Positions 58,331-64,000 of a DNA stretch of 64,000 nucleotides are shown piece after piece. Source of the stretch: JAABQG01 sp963726365 (GTDB lineage: Bacteria > Pseudomonadota > Gammaproteobacteria > Burkholderiales > Burkholderiaceae_C); assembly GCA_963726365.1 (NCBI GenBank), contig CAVSCI010000011.1:180846-244845 (forward strand). Direction: 5' to 3'. The notes below the pieces were generated by a model, which was not told the DNA's origin, did not search any database, and worked only from the letters and a program-made list of their open reading frames with translations. Each line of letters opens with the position of its first letter. Position 1 is the first letter of the stretch. Both the position numbers and the translations under genes were made by a program.

Positions 58331-58458
58331 TCTCATTTCTGGTGCATCGGTGCCGGACATGGCCTGCGGCGCACTTGCCCCGCAGACCCTGCGGACATTT
58401 ACGCTGGTCGCCACTTGTTTCCGTGCCGGCCAGGTTGCTTGGTAACCGGACCCAGGCC

Positions 58459-59061
58459 TTATGGAGCTCGCTTGGCAATTTCATTGCCAAGATAGCCACC
58501 ACCCACAGCCCCGGCGATGGTGGCCAGGGTCTTGCCTTTGCCGCCACCGACCTGATTGCCCAGCAATCCGCCGACCACCGCGCCTACGCCGATGCCAATC
58601 GGACTGTTTTGTGCAACAGGTGCCGGTGCGGGTTGCTGATAGGCAGGTGTTGATGCGGTTGCTGGTGCGGGCTGTTGGTAAGCGGGCGCTGATTGCGCGT
58701 CTGCGGGTGCTGGCTGCTGGTACCCAGGTGCCTGGGAATACTGTTGGACGGACTGCGCCTGTGCGTGCTGGACCGGAGGGCGTTGCGTGGCAGTTTTGTG
58801 CGTTGCGCGTTCATCGCGGACGGCAGGAGCCGTCGCGACTGGGTTCACGACAGGCTGCGCTGGGGCAGATATCGGTGCGACGGCGGGAGCCTGGGCGGTC
58901 ACCGGCGTCGTCTGCGCATCTGCGGCTGGTGCCGCGGTGGCATGGGAATTCGGCAAAACGCCCGTGATGGCGGCGATGCCCGCCAGGCTCACGAGGATGA
59001 CGGATACGGCTGCGCCCGCCATCAAGGGGTGGATGCGGTTCGAGGTTTGATTCATTTCCAT
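58459..59061 (-). CDS. Glycine-zipper 2TM domain protein with Gln/Pro/Ala-rich linker
   Basis: A 200-residue protein. It has a single N-terminal membrane segment (AGAAVSVILVSLAGIAAITG, about residues 15-34) and a long low-complexity Ala/Pro/Gln region with several YQQPAPA repeats. The C-terminal glycine-zipper hairpin is GVGAVVGGLLGNQVGGGKGKTLATIAG and AVGGGYLGNEIAKR, as in SlyB/OmpA-like surface-antigen proteins. It is likely an envelope-integrity protein anchored in the inner membrane. ATG 59061 or 59055 could start it. Confidence 0.82.
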   Translation of the reverse strand: MEMNQTSNRIHPLMAGAAVSVILVSLAGIAAITGVLPNSHATAAPAADAQTTPVTAQAPAVAPISAPAQPVVNPVATAPAVRDERATHKTATQRPPVQHAQAQSVQQYSQAPGYQQPAPADAQSAPAYQQPAPATASTPAYQQPAPAPVAQNSPIGIGVGAVVGGLLGNQVGGGKGKTLATIAGAVGGGYLGNEIAKRAP

Positions 59062-59226
59062 TGGATACTCCGATTGACAAGCCTGATGGACGGCCTGCGG
59101 GTTTATAACGCGCGACTCAACTGGAAAGTGACGCAGCAGGCATTTCAGATGTAACGGAGTTCAACAGGCACCCAGCGCCGGGGTCTCTGCCTGGGCTCAC
59201 ATGTTGGCGAGCTGTCCTCGCTGCTG

Positions 59227-60361
59227 TCAGGCTGTCTGCTCCGGCCGCAGCACCAGCATCTTGCCGAACGAGGCCAGATGGACGATTTCGACCAGGCGCA
59301 CGCCGCTGGGCGCAAACACGTGCTCCCATTCGCCGCGCGTGCGTTCGCCGCCCCGTGTGCCCATGAACATCTGCATGTCGAAAGACGCCGCCGTCAGGTC
59401 GGCGTGGTGGTCGGGCATGACCATCTCCAGCAGCACGATGGCGGCACCTTGCACAGCAGCGGCCCGGGCCACGGTGCGCAGCGCCTGCACGCAGGTGGCG
59501 TCATCGAAGCCGTGCAGCACCGCGCTCAGCAGGTAGGCGTCCCGGGGGCTGGCGGCCGCCGGCACCGCCGTCAGCACATCGCCCACTTCAAAGCGCATGC
59601 GCGCCAAGGGCCTGCGCCACGTCGGGGCCGTGACGCTCGCGCCAGAAATCCGCCGCGCCGGCGACGGTCTGCGCCCGGTCCACCACCACGGCCTGCAGGT
59701 GCGGGTGGCGCTTGAGGATCGCCATCGACTTGGCCCCTTTGGAGCCCCCCACGTCAATGATCCGGTCGAACGCCTGCCAGTCGAATTCGGTGGCGAAGCT
59801 GTCGCCGGTCAGGGCGTCCACCCGGTCCATTGCCTGCGCGAACAGGGCATCGAACGCAGGGTGGCTGTCCATGTAGTCATAGAGGTCCTGGCCGTGCTGC
59901 AGCCGGAACGGCACCTCGCCCGTTCGGATGCCCTGCTCCAGCGGCTCCAGCCAGGGCAGACTCATCTCCGGCGCGTTGTGCATCAGCACCATGGCGCGCA
60001 CGTTGTCTGCCCGGTCGGTGCGCAGGGCGCTGGAGAGCTTGTTGTTGCGGTACGTCCCCGGCGTCACCTCGTCGAACACGCCGATGGCCGCCAGCATCCT
60101 CAGCAGGCGCAGCAGCGCCCGTGAATCGGCGTCTACCTTGTCAGCCAGATCGGCCGCTGACAAATCGCTGTCGCCCAGTACCGTGGCCAGGTCGAGCCGC
60201 GCCGCCACGTAAAGCACGCGCGACTGCCAGAACGCCGAGCCGATCTGCAGCAGCCGGAAGGGGGCCGGGGTCATGCGTTGGGTCCAGGCCTGCAGCGCAT
60301 TCGACACCCGCGCCAGCCACCCGAACGCGCGGGCGGCCATTGGACGGCGCTGGAAGCTCAT
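59227..60361 (-). CDS. SAM-dependent O-methyltransferase-like protein (frameshifted)
   Basis: A protein of about 377 residues with the plant-COMT/acetylserotonin layout. There is an N-terminal helical dimerisation domain (FWQSRVLYVAARLDLATVLG, LLRLLRMLAAIGVFDE) and a C-terminal Rossmann domain with IIDVGGSKGAKSMAIL for SAM. One extra base near 59604 separates AQAL from ARMRFEVGDVLTAVP. Removing it extends the protein through LSAVLHGFDDATCVQALRTV (catalytic His region) to VLRPEQTA. The substrate is unknown. It lies 18 bases downstream of the SDR gene on the same strand. Confidence 0.82.
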
Positions 60362-60379
60362 GGGGTTTTCTCCAATCGG

Positions 60380-61547
60380 CTACCAGTGCACGCCGCTGAA
60401 CACCTGCGAGAACAGCTTGCGGGCAAGCGCCACGGGATTGCCGGCCAGGTCCTGCGCAGCGGTTTCGCCGTCTTCACCGTTCTTGCCCTGCGCGGCCAGC
60501 GAGTCGGGGAACAGGCGAAAGGCCTGGTTCAGCACGAACTCGCTGATGCCTGGTGTCAGCGCCTGCGCCACCGCGCCCACCAGGCCCAAGCCGGTGGCCA
60601 CGCGCTTGGGCTTCTCGATCACGGCCTTCATCACCAGCTCGGCCGCCTCGTCCGGCGACAAGGCCGGGAAGGCGTCGTAGAGCTTGGTCGGCGCGATCAT
60701 CGGGGTGCGCACCAGCGGCATGTTGACGGTGGTGAAGCGCACGTTGCTGTCGGCGAACTCGGACGCGGCGCACCAGGAGAAGGCATCCAGCGCCGCCTTG
60801 GACGCCACGTAGGCCGAGAAGCGCGGCGGGCTGGCCAGCACGCCGATCGATGAGATGTTGATGATGTGGCCCTGCTTGCGCGACAGCATGGTCGGCGCAA
60901 AGCCGAAGATCAGGCGCAAGGCACCGAAGAAATTGAGCTGCATGGTGCGCTCGAAATCATGAAAGCGGTCGAAGGAATGCTTCACCGAGCGCCGGATCGA
61001 GCGCCCGGCGTTGTTGATCAGGATGTCCACGTGGCCATGGTTTTCCAGCACGGTCTTGCAGAACCGGTCGCAGTCGGCCAGGTCGGCAATGTCGCAGGCA
61101 TAGGCAAAGGCGCGGCCGCCCTGCTGCTCGATTTTGGTCACCGTCTCGGCCAGCTTCTGCGGCGTGCGCGCCGCCAGGATGACGACCGCCCCGGCCGCGG
61201 CCAGCTTGAGCGCACAGTCCTCGCCGATGCCGGAGCTGGCGCCCGTCACCACCACCACCTTGTTACGTACTTCCTGCGCCAGGCGGCTGGACTTGCCGGC
61301 TCGGACCATCGCCTGGGCCGCAGCACCGGCCTTGCCCACCGGGCTGTGCTGGACCAATCGGGTGACCTGTTTCACCGTCTTGACGGCCTTGCCAAGCGGG
61401 TCGGTGGCTGGTCTGACCCGTTTTGGCGTGGCGGTCACGGCAGGGGCCAGCGCAGGCTTGCGTACCGGCTTCGCACGGCGCTTTGGCGCTTGCCCTGCTG
61501 CGCTTGGTCGGGGCCGGTTCGCCCTTTGCTTTGATTGTCGTGACCAT
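60380..61547 (-). CDS. Short-chain dehydrogenase/reductase (N-terminal frameshift)
   Basis: An SDR of about 388 residues. The cofactor motif is VVVTGASSGIGEDCALKL, followed by the NAG motif (LINNAGRSIRR), catalytic Ser (INISSIGVLAS) and YxxxK (SAYVASKAALDAFSW). The C-terminus is extended beyond the classical SDR length. ATG 61547 (MVTTIKAKGEPAPTKRSR) begins a basic Lys/Arg/Ala-rich leader that joins the main frame after one slip near 61485 (SAKAP → KRRAKPVRKP). Without it the frame starts at GTG 61438. It sits between acyl-CoA synthetase and methyltransferase genes on one strand, suggesting a lipid-modifying pathway, but no product can be named. Confidence 0.84.
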
Positions 61548-61603
61548 GGGGTTCCTTGAACTTCAGACAGGGGATGGATCGTAAAGGCTTTGCCCCACGC
61601 GGG

Positions 61604-63412
61604 TCACAGCTTCACCTTGCCAGCCAGAATCCGGCGGTGGATTCCAGCCGTCAGCGTTTCGTAGCCTTTGTCCCGGTTCAGCAAGACAAACAGCGGATCG
61701 TCGATGGTGGCCGGATCGAAACCCTGCTGCTTCAGCTCGACCTTGCGCAGCTTGAAGGTGCCGGTGGTTTCCTGGGTTTTCACAATGCGCATGAAGAGCG
61801 GCACGGCATAAGCGGGCAGGGCCTGGCCACAGCTGCTGCGCCATGGCCTGGCCGTCGAAGGCCGCGCCGGGCTGCATCACGATGGCCGCCATGCCGGCGC
61901 GCCCGTTCGCTGTGCGCGACCGCAACCCCATAGACGCTGGCCTGCGCCACGCCCTGCACGGCGCCGATGGCGCGCTCGACCTCGGTGGTGGCGACGTTCT
62001 CGCCCTTCCAGCGGAAGGTGTCGCCGACGCGGTCGACGAAGGCAATGTGGCGCAGGCCCTGGGAGCGCACCAGGTCCCCGCTGTTGATCCAGACGTCGCC
62101 CTTTCGGAACACGTCATGCAGCAGCTTGGCCTCGGTGGCCTGGGCATCGGTGTAGCCGTCAAAGGGATAGGCCGCGCTGACCTCGGTGATCAGCAGGCCG
62201 GTCTCGCCGACCGCCACGCGGTGCATGAAGCCCTGAGCATCGCGTTGGGGGCGCTCGTTCTCGGTGTCGAAGGCGACGATGGCGTAGGGCATGGGTGTGA
62301 AGCCGGCCGTGCGGGGCAGCCCGAAAGCGTTGATGAAGACCAGGTTGCCCTCGCTGGAGCCATAGAACTCGCAGATGTGCTGGATGCCGAAACGCTGCTG
62401 GAATTCGTCCCAGATCTCGGGTCGCAGACCATTGCCGATCACCACCCGCACCTGGTGATCGCGATCGCGTTTGTCTGCGGGCCGGTTGAGCAGGTAGCGG
62501 CACAGCTCGCCGATGTAGACAAAGGCGGTTGCGCGGGTCGAGCGGATGTCGCGCCAGAAGGCCGAGGCGCTGAACTTTCGCGCCATGGCCAGCGTCGCGC
62601 CGCTGGTGAGCACCGCGCTCCAGCACAGCGTCAGGGCGTTGTTGTGATGGAAAGGCAGCGGGCAGTAGAAGACGTCGTCGGCCCTCAGCCGCATCGCCGC
62701 CTGTCCCATGCCGTAGCCGCTGCGCAGCCAGCGCAGGTGCGTCATCACCGAGGCCTTGGGCAGGCCCGTGGTGCCCGAGGTGAAGATGAAATAGCAGGGT
62801 GCTCCGGCAAGAACGCTGCCGGTGGACGCCGGGTTTTCGGTGCTGGCGCCTGCGCAGGCGGCGGGCAGGCTGATCAAGCCCGTGGGCACCGGCCCGATTC
62901 CGGCCCACAGCCAGGGCACGCCGGCAGGCTGCTTCGGGCTCGCCGAGTGAAGCGCTGGCAGGCAGCCGTCGCCGATCACCATCAGCCGCGGTTTGATGAT
63001 GTCGAATGCTGTGCCTCAGCACCGCGCCACGCTGGTTGGGGTTGAGCATGCCGGCGACCGCGCCGATCTTGGCGACTGCCGCCACGCAGGCCAGCAAGGC
63101 GGGACAGTTCTCGAACAGCAGGCCCACCGTATCCCCCTGTTTCACGCCCTGTTGTTGCAGTACATCCGCGATGCGGTTGGCCCAGGCATTGAAGTCGCGG
63201 TAGTTCCAGCGCTGGCCTTCGAACAGCAGGCATTCCTTGTCCGGAATGCTCTGTGCCTGGTGTTCCAGGATCGTCCCGATCGATTGATGGCTTTCCGGGG
63301 TGACCGCGTAGAGCTTCAGGGTCGCCCACAACGAGCTCATGGCCGAGGGCAGGAGCCCCAGCGCGGCGCGGCCGAAATCCAGCAATCCGATCCGGTCGTG
63401 AGATGTTTCCAT
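61604..63412 (-). CDS. Long-chain acyl-CoA synthetase, FATP/FadD6-like (frameshifted)
   Basis: An adenylate-forming ligase of about 602 residues. The start is at METSHDRIGLLDFG (63412). Motifs are YRDFNAWANRIADVLQQQG, AMP-binding YFIFTSGTTGLPKASVMTHLRW, CPLPFHHNNALTLCW, GNGLRPEIWDEFQQRF, EFYGSSEGN, DRVGDTFRWKGENVATTEVE and the C-terminal GTFKLRKVELKQQGFDP. These are diagnostic of the very-long-chain/FATP class. Three slips are needed: near 63000, 61905 and 61820. It activates long-chain fatty acids at the inner membrane. It leads the set with the SDR and methyltransferase genes. Confidence 0.84.
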
Positions 63413-63921
63413 TGCCGGATTTTGCACGCCGTGGTTCACAGGTGTCGGCGGTATTCGCCCAGGGCCTTCGCGCGAGCGTTACTTACGCGCTGTCGCGCCC
63501 CTGATCAGTGCAAACACCCTACGACTCGGCGTGACCGGACGTGCAGAACTGAGGTTTTCCGGGTTCGTCAGGCGAAGCTCTGGCATCGACCGGAAACCCC
63601 GGGGCAAGGATCTCTTGTGTACTTATTGACTTTCCAGGGTTGTCGGATTGAAACGCCAGTCCTTTTCTGGGCGCGCCTTGCCTTTGCTGGCGGCCTGCCG
63701 GTTCCGATGAGCTGCCGGCGTCGGCTTTGTCGCTTTCTGGTCGCGGCGGCGGTGTTCGGCGCGACTTGCCCGAAGCGATCCTGCGCATGATTCTGGCGCC
63801 CATCCTGCTCCCGTTCGAGCGTCTGACTTTGGGTCCGCTGCCCCGCGACGGCGCCGACGTATGCGCCTACCCGCAAGGCGGTAACGTGAGCCCGCATTGA
63901 CGGCCGCGGGCGCTCTTTCGA
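63413..63921. other. Interval without a supported gene
   Basis: No domain or ribosome-binding site supports any of the short open frames here. The region may contain further slipped coding sequence, but nothing was recognised. Confidence 0.5.
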
Positions 63922-64000
63922 TCAGGGACCCGAGAAGGGCTGCGTATCGTCAGACACGAAGGTGGACAGGATTGCCTCCAGGCGCACCGGAAGTCCGGGT
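63922..64000 (-). CDS. Possible C-terminus of a truncated gene at the window edge
   Basis: The minus-strand frame entering from the right reads PGLPVRLEAILSTFVSDD then TQPFSGP and a TGA at 63922. The codon pattern looks coding, but 25 residues do not identify a family. Confidence 0.25.
   Translation of the reverse strand, partial: PGLPVRLEAILSTFVSDDTQPFSGP

Noticed and set aside
63568..63897. Open frames in both directions between the acyl-CoA synthetase gene and the window edge
   Set aside because: Basic, low-information translations with no motif; not distinguishable from chance frames.

Overview
The window is GC-rich bacterial chromosome, almost certainly Burkholderiales and probably Comamonadaceae. 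The evidence is two Bug/TctC-type periplasmic receptors without a TctAB permease, the lptD-surA-ksgA order beside amgK, and a fusion-type MaeB malic enzyme. A recurring intergenic motif (…CCCAGCGTC…GGTCATA…GCTAT…) also fits. No rRNA, tRNA or CRISPR array was recognised. No database search was run; family names come from motifs and gene context.

Layout. 0-4.7 kb: a Bug receptor pair, a fumarylacetoacetase-fold hydrolase, a YihG-like acyltransferase and a UspA protein. 4.7-11 kb: a flavin oxidoreductase, acetoacetyl-CoA synthetase, a DUF3237 protein, a zinc-ribbon protein and a tartrate dehydrogenase-like enzyme, all carrying single-base frameshifts. 11-15.6 kb: a MacAB/Lol-like adaptor-permease-ATPase set, split by an apparently inserted dienelactone hydrolase. 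15.8-17.6 kb: an NCS2 permease and a lipoprotein Cu/Zn superoxide dismutase. 17.7-25.2 kb: a mosaic region. A succinyl-CoA:acetate CoA-transferase and a hotdog thioesterase sit between two foreign-looking modules. One module encodes a secreted Asp-box propeller protein. The other encodes a lasso-type asparagine synthetase with a small leader-peptide ORF and a Peptidase_S74 remnant. Each module is bordered by a degenerate partial copy of the neighbouring housekeeping gene.

25.2-37.3 kb is clean: maeB, a secreted RNase with a barstar-family protein, ksgA-surA-lptD, amgK, rsmE, an MFS transporter and a YidB-like protein. 37.4-54.3 kb is a co-directional run: glgB-glgX-malQ-glgC-glgA-glgP (glycogen synthesis and breakdown), then a hybrid sensor kinase, an M20 peptidase and a monoacylglycerol lipase-like hydrolase. 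54.4-58.2 kb holds an uncharacterised membrane-anchored protein, an octaheme hydroxylamine-oxidoreductase-like cytochrome, a periplasmic TPR protein and a small exported protein. 58.4-63.4 kb holds a glycine-zipper protein, a methyltransferase, an SDR and a long-chain acyl-CoA synthetase.

Data quality matters here. Roughly twenty single-base frameshifts lie at about 5.7-24.3 kb and 54.7-63.0 kb. None was seen from 25.2 to 53.9 kb, and glgB has an in-frame stop at 53.94 kb. Many of the frameshifts read as one extra base, so residual assembly error is likely, but real gene decay cannot be excluded from this sequence alone.

The best candidate for an unusual system is the reduced lasso/RiPP-like module (22.3-24.9 kb). 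The octaheme cytochrome and the dispersed repeat, including an apparent copy at a frameshift in acetoacetyl-CoA synthetase, come next.
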